Assembly: GCF_000730165.1 (NCBI RefSeq)
Contig: NZ_CP022111.1
Coordinates: 1,922,001 to 1,986,000, forward strand
DNA: 64,000 nt
Direction of reading: 5' to 3'
From: Nitrospirillum viridazoti CBAmc
GTDB taxonomy: Bacteria; Pseudomonadota; Alphaproteobacteria; Azospirillales; Azospirillaceae
In this document: piece after piece, positions 44,216-54,790 of the stretch
How positions within the stretch are numbered: position 1 is the stretch's first letter
How the letters are laid out: every line of letters starts with the position of its first letter
Translations under genes and position numbers: made by a program
The notes under the pieces: generated by a model
What the model saw: only the letters and a program-made list of their open reading frames with translations
Databases searched by the model: none
What the model was told of the DNA's origin: nothing

Positions 44216-45264
44216 GGCTGGACCATGCCCCAGTCCAGAGGCTGGCCGGCATCGATATCACGGGCAGCGCGGGCGCCCAGCACCTGGTCCAAATGCTTGG
44301 GCGACAGCCCCAGGCCGGGGCGGACGGAGCGGACGTTGGCCGGCGTAAACACCTCCCCCGCCTTCACGGGAGCGGAGACGTAGAGCGAGCGGCGGAAGGA
44401 CCGGCCGCCGGCCTCGGACGGCTTGACGGCATAGCCGACCTGGCCCAAGGCGGCATGGGCCACGCGGCAAGCGTCGGCCATGGCCTTGAACTCCCCCGGT
44501 TCCAGGGAGAAGGAGGCGTCGACGCCGCCCTCGGCCCGCGACAGGGTCAGATGCTTCTCGATAACGATGGCGCCCAGCGCCACCGCCGCCACCGGCACGG
44601 CGATGCCATGGGTGTGGTCGGACAGGCCGGTGGGCACGCCGAAGGCCTGGGCCAGGTGAGGGATGGTGCGCAGGTCGCATTCCTCCGGCGGGGTGGGATA
44701 GCCGCTGGTGCAATGGAGCAGCACGGGGTCGGGCGTGCCCGCCGGCGCCGCCTCGCGCGCGGCCGTCACCGCGTCGTCGATCTCACCCAAGGTGGCCATG
44801 CCGGTGGAGATGATCAGCGGCTTGCCCTTGGCGGCTGCGTAACGGATCAGCGGCAGGTCCACGATTTCATAGGAGGCGATCTTGAACGCCGGCGCGCCCA
44901 GCCGGTCCAGCAGATCCACCGCCGTGGGATCGAAGGGTGAGCTGAAAATGGTGATGCCGATCATGGCGGCATGGGCGAACAGCTGGGGATGCCAGGCCCA
45001 GGGGGTGTGCGCCTCCTCATACAGCTCATGCAGGCTGCGGCCATCCCAGGGACCGCCATGGATCTGGAACTCCGGGCGGTTGGACTTCAGGGTGATGGTG
45101 TCGGCCGTGTAGGTCTGCAGCTTGACCGCGTCCGCACCCGCCGCCTTGGCGGCATCGATCAGGCGGATGGCGCGCTCGATCTCCCCCTTATGGTTGCCGG
45201 ACATCTCGGCGATGAGATACGGCACCTGGCCGGTGCGGAAGGTGAGACGGGCGGGATCGGACAT
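44212..45264 (-). CDS. pseI: Pseudaminic acid synthase
   Basis: A 350-residue NeuB-family synthase that condenses phosphoenolpyruvate with 2,4-diacetamido-2,4,6-trideoxy-L-altrose. The TIM barrel starts with 'YLIAEMSGNHKGEIERAIRLIDAAKAAGADAVKLQTY'-type segments, then 'FSSPFD', 'KIASYEI' and 'STGMATLGEI'. The C-terminal SAF domain is 'FRRSLYVSAPVKAGEVFT'. The reading 'NHKGE' and 'SFSLEPGEF' is closer to PseI than to sialic (NeuB) or legionaminic (LegI) enzymes, but the final choice needs a tree. It is the first gene of a five-gene operon with pseF, two ACPs and a hydrolase. Confidence 0.88.
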   Translation of the reverse strand: MSDPARLTFRTGQVPYLIAEMSGNHKGEIERAIRLIDAAKAAGADAVKLQTYTADTITLKSNRPEFQIHGGPWDGRSLHELYEEAHTPWAWHPQLFAHAAMIGITIFSSPFDPTAVDLLDRLGAPAFKIASYEIVDLPLIRYAAAKGKPLIISTGMATLGEIDDAVTAAREAAPAGTPDPVLLHCTSGYPTPPEECDLRTIPHLAQAFGVPTGLSDHTHGIAVPVAAVALGAIVIEKHLTLSRAEGGVDASFSLEPGEFKAMADACRVAHAALGQVGYAVKPSEAGGRSFRRSLYVSAPVKAGEVFTPANVRSVRPGLGLSPKHLDQVLGARAARDIDAGQPLDWGMVQP

Positions 45265-45300
45265 GGCGCGGACCCTTGGGCGGCGGCGGATTGCTCACAA

Positions 45301-45320
45301 TGCTGTCACCCTTGATAGCA
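45301..45320. promoter_or_regulatory. Inverted repeat upstream of pseI
   Basis: TGCTGTCA-CCCT-TGATAGCA has 8-base arms with one mismatch. It begins 36 bases upstream of the pseI start, where an operator or promoter element would sit. No other copy was noticed in the window. Confidence 0.3.
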
Positions 45321-45483
45321 CTTCGCGGGGGGCCGCTGGAATGGCGCTGCGGAGGACGGGACCGCCACCAACCGGCCCACTGTCCCGCCAGGCGTCATCG
45401 ACACCAAAGAAGTTGCTTATCGCGCAACTTGCGCTCATGCTGAGTTGTGGACGGCGGCGCAAGACATCCCATGGGGCGAGGTC

Positions 45484-46113
45484 ATGACGGCGGAGCATAC
45501 GGGTTTTGACGGCGAAAGCGCCGGCGCGCGCAACCTGATCAGCGGGAAGCCGCGCCACTGGCCCTATCGATTGGCCGGGGAGCTGCTGCGCCTTCGGGCC
45601 GAGGGTCTGCGGCGACGGTGGGCCAAGGGCACTCGCGGGCGGACGCCCGAGGGGGCGACAATGGTGGATGAGGCCCTGCTGATGGAATTGGGGACGGCGA
45701 TCCTGGCCGTGACGACCGCGATCAACACCCAGCTGGTGGCCAGTTGGCAATCGCCCGGTGATCCCTGGACACCCATGGCTATTCAGGGGGCCTGCGACGC
45801 CGTGGCCGCCGCGGCGGTGACGGCCATCGCCTGGGGCGAAAAGGTCCGGGCCCTGCCGCCGTCGCCGCTGACGGATGCGGTTCGTCCGCTGCTGCTGGAG
45901 CAGGTCGACCATTTCCTGACCGAATTCGAGGCCATTCCCCGCAAGTTCTCGGGCCTGTCCCTGGTGCTGGCCTTCGGGGGGCCACCGCGCCTGCGCATCA
46001 CCTTCACGTCGCCCCCGGGGTGGAAGCGGCGCTTCAAAGCCGCCATGCGGCGCGCGCGGTCCCTTATCGTGCAGGAGGCCCTGGCCGAGATGCGCGCGCG
46101 GCGGTCCGCTTGA
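45484..46113 (+). CDS. Protein of unknown function
   Basis: I do not recognise this 209-residue protein. It is arginine-rich at both ends and helical in the middle ('EALLMELGTAILAVTTAINTQLVA', residues about 63-86), with no signal peptide or catalytic motif. ATG 45484 has a weak GCGAGG just upstream; an in-frame ATG 13 codons earlier is possible. It is divergent from pseI and followed by a HEAT-repeat gene 125 bases later on the same strand, which could be a transcriptional partner. Confidence 0.55.
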   Translation: MTAEHTGFDGESAGARNLISGKPRHWPYRLAGELLRLRAEGLRRRWAKGTRGRTPEGATMVDEALLMELGTAILAVTTAINTQLVASWQSPGDPWTPMAIQGACDAVAAAAVTAIAWGEKVRALPPSPLTDAVRPLLLEQVDHFLTEFEAIPRKFSGLSLVLAFGGPPRLRITFTSPPGWKRRFKAAMRRARSLIVQEALAEMRARRSA

Positions 46114-46238
46114 GCGACCTCATTTCCAGACGTACAGGGTCGCCGTGCGGGCTTGCTTGCCGGCGTCCTTGATTGCACGCTGGCCTGGATGGGTTGGCCC
46201 GGATTGGGCTGGAACGACGCGTCGAGGTCGAGGCCGCA

Positions 46239-47048
46239 ATGCCGTCAACGCCCCTGGAAACCAGTCAAAGCGACCTTCCCTGCCTTGACAGCCTGATCGG
46301 AGCGGCGGTGGCGGAGATGCGGCGCGACGATGATCGTACCCCGGCTCTACTGGCCCTGCAGGGCATGGGCACGCCAGCGGGGCTGGCCCGCATCCTGGAC
46401 CTCAGCAGGTCACCCGAGCCGATCCGCCGGCGCCTGGCCGCCGTCGTTCTGGGGCATATGCATGGCCCCGGCCAGCGCGGTGATGAACGCGCCTTTCCCG
46501 AGCCGGCGTGCGACGCCCTGCTGCGTCTGCTGGAGGATGAGGACGCCGGCGTCATGGTCGAGGCCATCTTCGCCCTGGGCCACCTGGGCAACCGGCGCTG
46601 CGACCCGGCCTTGGCCGCCCGCCGCCATCATGAGGACTCGCACGTCCGCTATGCTGTCGCCTTCGCGCTGTGCGGTAGCACGACGCCGGTGGCGGTGGAG
46701 GCCCTGCTGGCGCTGATGGAGGATGCGTACGACCAGGTACGGGACTGGGCGACCACCGGGATCGGGCAGTCCACCGAATTGGACGGCCCCGAGATTCGCG
46801 CCGCCCTGCTGCGCCGGGTGGATGATGAGGATGTGTTCACCCAGGTGGAAGCCATGCACGGCTTGGCGCGGCGGCGGGACGCGCGGGTGCTGCCGCCCCT
46901 GATCCGAGCGTTGAGCCGTGAGCATCTGATGCCCCACCTGTTTGTCGACGCCGCCGTCGCCTACCTGGGCCTGGAGGAGGACGCGGACCTCACGGAGGCG
47001 GACCTGATGACCCGCCTGCGGGCGCTGCTGGAGGGCGGGATGCCTTAG
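46239..47048 (+). CDS. HEAT-repeat protein
   Basis: A 269-residue alpha-solenoid. About six HEAT-like helix pairs can be seen, for example 'AGVMVEAIFALGHLGNRRCDPAL', 'SHVRYAVAFALCGSTTPVAVEALLALM', 'DQVRDWATTGIGQ' and 'VFTQVEAMHGLARRRDARVLPPLIRAL'. These resemble PBS-lyase/HEAT proteins, which act as scaffolds or as lyases on bilins; nothing here supports a bilin role. ATG 46239 was chosen because the TTG-initiated extension upstream has no ribosome site. It overlaps the kdsD 3' end by 4 bases convergently. Confidence 0.75.
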   Translation: MPSTPLETSQSDLPCLDSLIGAAVAEMRRDDDRTPALLALQGMGTPAGLARILDLSRSPEPIRRRLAAVVLGHMHGPGQRGDERAFPEPACDALLRLLEDEDAGVMVEAIFALGHLGNRRCDPALAARRHHEDSHVRYAVAFALCGSTTPVAVEALLALMEDAYDQVRDWATTGIGQSTELDGPEIRAALLRRVDDEDVFTQVEAMHGLARRRDARVLPPLIRALSREHLMPHLFVDAAVAYLGLEEDADLTEADLMTRLRALLEGGMP

Positions 47049-48055
47049 CCGGCGGTGCGCGCCACGTCCAGGCCGGCCAGGTCATGCATACGCAAGAGGC
47101 CCAGCACCTTGTTATCCGCATCCACCACCGGCAGGACGTAGACCTGCGAGGGGCTTTCCATCTGGGCCAGCGCCGCCATGGCGGTGGTGCCGGTGCGGCA
47201 GGTGCGTGGCTTGGGCGTCATCAGGGCGCGGGTGTCGCGGTCCAGCAGATCCTTGCCCACGCGGGCCAAGCCGCGGCGGATATCGCCATCGGTGATGAGG
47301 CCCAGCAGCCGGTCGTCGGCATCCACCACCAGGGCGGCGCCGGCGGGGTGGCGGGTCATTTCCAGCAAAGTTTCCAGGATGGGCCGGTCGGGGCCCACCA
47401 GGGCCACATGATCCGGCGCCCTGGCCATCAGGTCATCGACATAGGCGCCCAGCACCACGCCCAGGGTGCCGCCGGGATGGTTGCGGCCGAAATCCTTGGC
47501 GGTGAAGCCCTTCTCCGTCGCCACCGCCACCACCAGGGCGTCGGCGAAGGCCAGCATGGCGGTGGTGCTGGCCGTCGGCAGCTTGGTGTCCGTCGCCTCG
47601 GACTCGACATGGACCTTCAGCGTCCAGTCGGCCATGCGCGACAGGGTAGAGGGCACGCGCCCCACCATGGCCGCCACCTTGACGCCGCGCGGCTGCGCCG
47701 CCTTGGCCACGTCCACCAGTTCCTGGGTCTGGCCGCTGTTGGACAGCAGGATCAGCAGATCGCCCTCGCGCAACAGGCCCAGCTCGCCATGCAGGCTGTC
47801 GATGGCGCTGTAATAGAAGGCGCGGGCGCCGATGCTGGCGAGCTTGCTGGCGAACTGGCGGGCCACTAGGCCCGACTTGCCGATGCCGGCCACCAGCGTG
47901 TTGCCGTGTTCACCGCAGATATGCTCGACGACGTTCAGGAAGTCGCCGTCCAGCGCCTCCACCTGGTGCAGGACGGCGTTGGCCTCGATGCGCAACAGAT
48001 CGGAAGCGGCGGCAAGAACGGCGGCGCGGTCGATGGTCATGGGGACGGTATCCAT
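47045..48055 (-). CDS. kdsD: Arabinose-5-phosphate isomerase (KpsF/GutQ family)
   Basis: A 336-residue cytosolic enzyme that interconverts ribulose 5-phosphate and arabinose 5-phosphate, the first step to Kdo. The SIS domain (about 35-180) shows 'GIGKSGLVARQFASKLASIG' and 'LSNSGQTQELVDVAKAA'; the active-site His is in 'NHPGGTLG'. Two CBS domains follow from about 205. No other kds gene is nearby. It is downstream of glycosyltransferase genes on the same strand but separated by 143 bases. It may serve lipopolysaccharide core or, less likely, a nonulosonate pathway. ATG 48040 is an alternative start. Confidence 0.88.
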   Translation of the reverse strand: MDTVPMTIDRAAVLAAASDLLRIEANAVLHQVEALDGDFLNVVEHICGEHGNTLVAGIGKSGLVARQFASKLASIGARAFYYSAIDSLHGELGLLREGDLLILLSNSGQTQELVDVAKAAQPRGVKVAAMVGRVPSTLSRMADWTLKVHVESEATDTKLPTASTTAMLAFADALVVAVATEKGFTAKDFGRNHPGGTLGVVLGAYVDDLMARAPDHVALVGPDRPILETLLEMTRHPAGAALVVDADDRLLGLITDGDIRRGLARVGKDLLDRDTRALMTPKPRTCRTGTTAMAALAQMESPSQVYVLPVVDADNKVLGLLRMHDLAGLDVARTAG

Positions 48056-48198
48056 TCCCTTGAGAAGGCTGGCGGCGAAGCGCCGACGAAATTGGGCACG
48101 GGTGTAACGCAAAGTACCAGGACCCACCACGCGTCAGATCACAGCGGCAGCCGTGTGTTATGGGTATGGTGGGCATCTGTCGCGTCAGGCGGAGATGC

Positions 48199-50280
48199 CT
48201 ACGCCACATCGAACCCCAGGGGCGGCAGGCGGTCCCGCGCCCGCGCCATCATGCGGGCGTATGCCCTCTCCAGCCGGCGACAGAAAGTGGTGGTGTCGAA
48301 AGGACCACCGGGCAGCGCACGCGCTTCAGCCAAACGGGCACGTACGCCGCCCAAGCGCGCCGAATCCCTGGCCAAATCCAGGGCTGCGGCCTCGTACGCT
48401 TCCAGGCTGTACGTCACCAGGTCCGGTAGTCCCAAGGCCGTCAGCAGACTGGCGGCCACCCGGGAAATGAAGGGGCCACCCGCCCGGGTCAACACCGGCA
48501 GGCCGGCATAAAGCGCGTCGGCCGCCGTGGTGTGGGCGTTCACCGGATGGGTATCCAGGAACAGGTCGGCACAGGCGTGGCGGGCCAAGTGGTCGGCCAT
48601 GCGCGCCTTGGGCAGGGCCGGCGCCACCACCAGGCGGCCGGGATCGACACTCTTGGTTGACAGCATTGCCTGCAATGCCGGCAGAGCCGGCCCTGGATCC
48701 AGCAGCCACAACACCGATCCTGGAACCTTGGTCAGCAGCCGGGCCCAGCAAGCCACGACCTCGGGCGTCAGCTTGTAGGCGGCGTTGAAGCAGGCGAAGA
48801 CAACGCCGCCGGCCGGCAGGCCCCAGTCCGCGCGTGTGGTCGGCGGGCCGATGGGCCGCGCCCCATCGTTGGCCTGGTAGCAACCGGGCAGGCGCACGAC
48901 CGCCTCATCCCAGAAGCCCGCCCGCTCCGGCGGCAGTACCACGGCGTCGGCCAGCACATAATCGATGCCGGCACCCCGGCCCAGGGTACCGGGATAACCC
49001 AGGTACTGAACCTGAACCGGGGCGGGGCGCAGTTGCGCGATGCCGGGCCGCCCGCCCTCGGTATAGCCCTTGAGATCGACCAGGATGTCCACACCGGCGG
49101 CACGGATGGCCTGCGCCGCCGCCCGGTCATCCAGGCCGCGCAGATCAACAAAGCGGTCGGCCCCGGCCCGCAGCCGCGCCCGCATGGGGCTGCCGTCGTC
49201 GGGCCCATAGGAAAAGGCCGTGACGGCCACCGCCGCACGGTCGTGTTGTTCCAATACGCCGGCTATCAGGTAGGCGGTGGGGTGCTGGTGCCAATCGGCG
49301 GAGAGGTAGCCGACGCGCAACGGTTCTCTGGCAGGTCCCAGGCTGGCCGGCGGCAAGGGCGCACCCGCCGAGCGCGCCACGGTCGCCGCGTGTAGGCTGG
49401 CCGCCCGCTGGTGCCAGGCCTCGTCCACATCCAGGCACAGCACGGCGAAGGGCGGGGCGCTGTCGTCGCCCGCCTGCAACGCGGCCAGCAGATCCGGCGT
49501 CCGCGCCGCGACGTCGTCCCAGCGGCAGAGGCGGGCGTCGATATGCACCAGATGGGCCAGGGCGCCGGCCCGCCGGCTGGTGCCCCGGTCCAGCGCCGCC
49601 TGTAGGCAAGGGCGCGCCTCCACATCGCGGTGCCGACGCTGCAGCAAGATGCCCAGGTTCAGCCAGGCATCGGCCGTGTCCGGCCGCTGAGCCGTCAGCG
49701 CCCGGTATTCCGTCTCCGCCGCGTCCAGCTGCCCCTGGTCCTCCAGGACGGAGGCCAGGTTGAAGCGGGCGATGGCCTGCGTAGGATCGGCCTCAACGGC
49801 GGCGCGCAGAACTCCCTCGGCCTCCGCCAGGCGGCCCATGCGATGCAGGGCCACGCCCAGATTGGCACGGGCGGCGCCGTGCGCCGGATCCAGCGCCGCC
49901 GCCCGCCCCAGCGGCGTCAGCGCTTCGCCCGCACGGTTCAGGTTCAGCAGCAGGGTGCCCAGGGCGAAGGCGGCGCCGGCATGGGAGTCGTCGCGTGCCA
50001 GGGCGGCGCGGAACGCGGCCTCCGCAGCCGGCATGCGGCCCAGCGCCGCGCGCAAGCGGCCCAGGTTGGTCAGGATTTCCGCATCCGGCCGCAGGGCGGC
50101 GGCGCGGGCCACCAAGCCCTCGCCCGTCGCCGGATCCCCCTGCTGGCCGCGCAGCACGCCCAGAAGGTGCAGGGCATCCGGCTGATGCGGCTCGGCCGCC
50201 AGCACCTGGGTGTAAAGGTCGGCCGCCTCGTCCAAGACGCCCGCCTGATGGCGGGCCACGGCCTGATGCAACGGCGTCAT
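48199..50280 (-). CDS. TPR protein O-linked N-acetylglucosaminyltransferase-like (GT41)
   Basis: A 693-residue SPINDLY/OGT-like protein. About nine TPRs fill residues 1-270. The GT41 catalytic half starts at 'LRVGYLSADWHQHPTAYLIAGVLEQHDR' (about 325) and includes 'DILVDLKGYTEGGRPGIAQLRPAPVQVQYLGYPGT' and 'FLDTHPVNAHTTAADALYAGLPVLT'. The 'HP' motif His-x-x-x-Tyr region is intact. Family members O-glycosylate proteins, including flagellins in some bacteria. ATG 50280 overlaps the upstream TPR-glycosyltransferase stop (ATGA). A start further upstream would overlap that gene. Confidence 0.9.
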   Translation of the reverse strand: MTPLHQAVARHQAGVLDEAADLYTQVLAAEPHQPDALHLLGVLRGQQGDPATGEGLVARAAALRPDAEILTNLGRLRAALGRMPAAEAAFRAALARDDSHAGAAFALGTLLLNLNRAGEALTPLGRAAALDPAHGAARANLGVALHRMGRLAEAEGVLRAAVEADPTQAIARFNLASVLEDQGQLDAAETEYRALTAQRPDTADAWLNLGILLQRRHRDVEARPCLQAALDRGTSRRAGALAHLVHIDARLCRWDDVAARTPDLLAALQAGDDSAPPFAVLCLDVDEAWHQRAASLHAATVARSAGAPLPPASLGPAREPLRVGYLSADWHQHPTAYLIAGVLEQHDRAAVAVTAFSYGPDDGSPMRARLRAGADRFVDLRGLDDRAAAQAIRAAGVDILVDLKGYTEGGRPGIAQLRPAPVQVQYLGYPGTLGRGAGIDYVLADAVVLPPERAGFWDEAVVRLPGCYQANDGARPIGPPTTRADWGLPAGGVVFACFNAAYKLTPEVVACWARLLTKVPGSVLWLLDPGPALPALQAMLSTKSVDPGRLVVAPALPKARMADHLARHACADLFLDTHPVNAHTTAADALYAGLPVLTRAGGPFISRVAASLLTALGLPDLVTYSLEAYEAAALDLARDSARLGGVRARLAEARALPGGPFDTTTFCRRLERAYARMMARARDRLPPLGFDVA

Positions 50281-51764
50281 GGTGCCGGAGCGGCCAGCCA
50301 GGCGCCCAGCCGGGCGGTCAGGCGGGACAGCGGCGCCCGCCAATCGCCCATCTCCTCCTGCTGCAGCTGTACCAGGCTGGGATACCAGGGGCTGTCCACC
50401 CGCCCCTTCTGCCAGCGCCAGCAACCGTCATAGCGGTTCAGCAGCCAGACGGGGCGGCCCAGCGCGCCGGCCAAGTGGGTGACCGAGGTATCGACGGTGA
50501 TCACCAGGTCCAGGTTCGCCGCCAGGGCGGCGGTGTCGGCGTAATCCGCCAGCTCCGCCGTCCAGTCGATCAACGGCGGGGCGGCCGGGGCGGCAGGGCC
50601 GCCCTTCTGCAGGCTGACGAAGGCCACCCGGTCATGGAACCGTGACAAGGGGGCCAGCAGTGCCGGATCCAGGCTGCGCCTGGCGTCGACCGGATTGCCC
50701 GGCGCCCCCGCCCAGCACAGGCCCACGGTCCGCCGGCCGGCCGCGACGTCGTTCAGGCGCGCACGGAACGTCGACGCCTGGGCCGGATCCGGCGCGAGGT
50801 AGGGCCCGGCCGTCGCCAGCTCCGCGGCGCTGGTCAGACCCAGGCGGCCTGGCAGGCTGAGCAACGGGCAGTAAACGTCATAGGCGGGCAGCGTGGGATC
50901 CGCCGTTGACACGACCTGGGCCACGCCGGGCGCCGTGGCCAGCAGGCGGACCAGTTCCGGCTGGCAGGCCAGCACGACGCGGGCACCCCGGGCGGCCAGG
51001 GGCGCGATGAAGCGGGCGAATTGCAGGCTATCGCCCCGGCCCTGTTCGCTGTGCACCAGGATGGTGCGTCCGGCGGGGTCGGCGCCATCCCATTCCAGCC
51101 CGTGCGGCCGGGCCAGAACATGGCCGGCGCGGCCCCGCCGCGCCTCGAACTGGGGCCAGCCGGCGGCGTAGTCGCCGGCCATCAGCAGGGCCAGCGCCAA
51201 ATCCCAGCGCGCCTCCCCACCCCGTTCGCCCAGGGGTTGGCCGGGGGCGGGGGCTGTCACCTCCACCGCGCGGCGCAGCAGGCCCAGGGCGCGGGGCAGC
51301 TGGCCCCGGTCCGTCAGCGCCACACCCAGGTTGATCAGGGTGACGGGATGGTCGGGCGCCAGGGGCAGCGCCCGTTCCAGGCAGGCGATGGCGGCGGCCA
51401 GCCGGCCGGTGGCGTGCAACACCCCGCCGAGGTTGGCCATGGCATCGACATGACCAGGATCAATGGCAAGCGCCTGGCGATAGGCTTCTTCTGCCAGATC
51501 GAATCGGCCCTGCGCCTTCAGCGCGGTGCCCAGGTTGCTGCGATAGGTGGGGTTGTTCGGGACGATGGCCGCCGCCAGCATCATGCTTTCGGTGGCGCCG
51601 TCCAGGTCACCCAGCTGGATGCGGGCCAGGCCCAGCAGATGCAGAGCCCCGTGGTTGCGCGGCTCGGCGTCGATGATGCGGCCATAGAGCGTCACCGCCG
51701 CGTCCAGCCGGCCGGCGACGTGATGCTCATAGGCAGCGGAGAGGGCTTCGGTCACACTGGCCAT
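50277..51764 (-). CDS. TPR protein with GT9-like glycosyltransferase domain
   Basis: A 495-residue protein with the same architecture as one module of the giant gene at 1-5138: TPRs (about 1-200), then the GT-B-like region with 'ILVHSEQGRGDSLQFARFIAPL', 'VGLCWAGAPGNPVDARRS' and 'DLVITVDTSVTHLAGALGRPVWLL'. The 'TVDTSVTHLAGALG' motif is the usual heptosyltransferase-like C-terminal signature. It is the first gene of a pair with the GT41 and divergent from the Rieske oxygenase across 101 bases. It probably glycosylates protein; its donor is unknown. Confidence 0.88.
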   Translation of the reverse strand: MASVTEALSAAYEHHVAGRLDAAVTLYGRIIDAEPRNHGALHLLGLARIQLGDLDGATESMMLAAAIVPNNPTYRSNLGTALKAQGRFDLAEEAYRQALAIDPGHVDAMANLGGVLHATGRLAAAIACLERALPLAPDHPVTLINLGVALTDRGQLPRALGLLRRAVEVTAPAPGQPLGERGGEARWDLALALLMAGDYAAGWPQFEARRGRAGHVLARPHGLEWDGADPAGRTILVHSEQGRGDSLQFARFIAPLAARGARVVLACQPELVRLLATAPGVAQVVSTADPTLPAYDVYCPLLSLPGRLGLTSAAELATAGPYLAPDPAQASTFRARLNDVAAGRRTVGLCWAGAPGNPVDARRSLDPALLAPLSRFHDRVAFVSLQKGGPAAPAAPPLIDWTAELADYADTAALAANLDLVITVDTSVTHLAGALGRPVWLLNRYDGCWRWQKGRVDSPWYPSLVQLQQEEMGDWRAPLSRLTARLGAWLAAPAP

Positions 51765-51865
51765 GGCGGCAGAATGGGGGTTCCCAGGCGGCGGGACAAG
51801 GCCTGGCTGGGCTGGGGAACCGGTTGGACTTGGGAAAAGAGATTTGGGGCAAAGGGATTCAGGGC

Positions 51866-52980
51866 ATGACGGACAGGTTGGACGCGATGCGGGCGGCGGT
51901 GGGGCCGGAGGATTATGGCGCCGCCGCCGCGACGGCGGAGACGCAGGCGCTGTTCGCCCGCCTTTGGCACTTCGTCGGCTTCGATGACGAACTGACGGCG
52001 CCCGACGGCTATCTGGTGCGCACCATCGCCGGCGTGCCGGTGGTGGTGCAGCGTTTCGATGACGACATCCGCGCCTTCCGCGACGTCTGTTCCCACCGCC
52101 ATGCCCGCCTGCACACCGCGGAGCGCGGCCACGGGCCCCTGCGCTGCCCCTATCATGGCTGGACCTACAGCCGGGAGGGCGTGCCGGTGGGCATACCGGG
52201 CAACGATCCCTGTTTCCAGCTAGACAAGGCGGACAAGGCCGCCCTGGCGCTGACCGGGTACGAGGCGGCGCGGCGCGGGCGCTTCATCTTCGTCCGCCTC
52301 ATTCCAGGCGGGCCCGATCTGGACATCTGGCTGGGTCCGCTGGGCGCCTGGCTGGACGCCGTGTCCGACGGCTTCGCCGCCCCCTTCGACCAGGCGCCGC
52401 TGGACTGGCGGGCGGATTGGAAGGTGGGCATGGAAAACGTGCTGGAGGTTTACCACGTCGACAGCGTGCATCCGGAAACCTTCCGCACGGTAACCGAGGG
52501 CGCCTGGAAGTGCGCCGAGCACGGCCCCCACAGCACCGGCACCATCGGCCTGACCGCCGAAACCCGCCGCTGGTGGGAGGGGGTGGCCAAGCGGCTGAAG
52601 CTGACGCCCCTGACCGCCTTCACCGACTATGACCACGCCATCATCTTCCCCAACCTGGCCATCGGCCTGACCGCCGGCCTGATGGCCAGCGTACAGACGT
52701 ACGAGCCGGTGTATGCGCCGGACGGCGCGGTGCGGCCCGGCCGTTGCCACCTGCGCTACCGCCTGTCATTGGCCAGGCAGCAGCCGGACGCCAGCGCCGC
52801 CGCCCGCCGGGGCGTGGAAGGGCATCTCGCCGACTTCAACCGCCGGCTGCTGGCGGAGGACCAGTCGGTGGCGGAGGCGGCCTGGGCGGGCAGCCAGCAG
52901 GCCGACCGCCCCGCCCTGCTGGGCCACAATGAGGGACGCATCCGCGCCTTCCACGCGGCTTGGCTGAAGGAGATGGGCCG

Positions 52981-52984
<4 letters not shown>
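51866..52984 (+). CDS. Rieske non-heme iron oxygenase, intact alpha-subunit type
   Basis: A 372-residue oxygenase. The Rieske domain has Cys75-x-His77 and Cys94-x-x-His97 ('CSHRHARLH', 'CPYHGWTY'). The catalytic domain has His197 and His202 in 'MENVLEVYHVDSVH' and Asp332 in 'LAEDQSVAEAAW' as the expected iron ligands. The N-terminal 'CSHR' and 'CPYHGW' region strongly resembles the split oxygenase at 25703-27054, so the two probably share ancestry. It needs an electron donor; none is encoded here. ATG 51866 replaces a poor TTG upstream. It is divergent from the TPR-glycosyltransferase and overlaps the DUF885 gene end by 4 bases. A role in modifying a glycan sugar is inferred. Confidence 0.9.
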
Positions 52985-54693
<1,709 letters not shown>

Positions 54694-54790
54694 TGTCGCC
54701 TTCCTTTCGCTTCCCGGCAGGAAAGGCGAAGGAACCGCGACGGGCAAGCCTGACGATGGGTATGGGCGAGTTTATTCGCCGGCCGGCGAT

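Noticed and set aside
47045-48055. kdsD as part of the nonulosonate pathway
   Set aside because: The enzyme makes arabinose 5-phosphate for Kdo; no Pse step needs it, so I keep it as an envelope gene.
48172-48199. Hairpin GGCATCT/AGATGCC after the OGT-like gene as terminator
   Set aside because: No T-run follows and the stem is only 7 bases with a 14-base loop.
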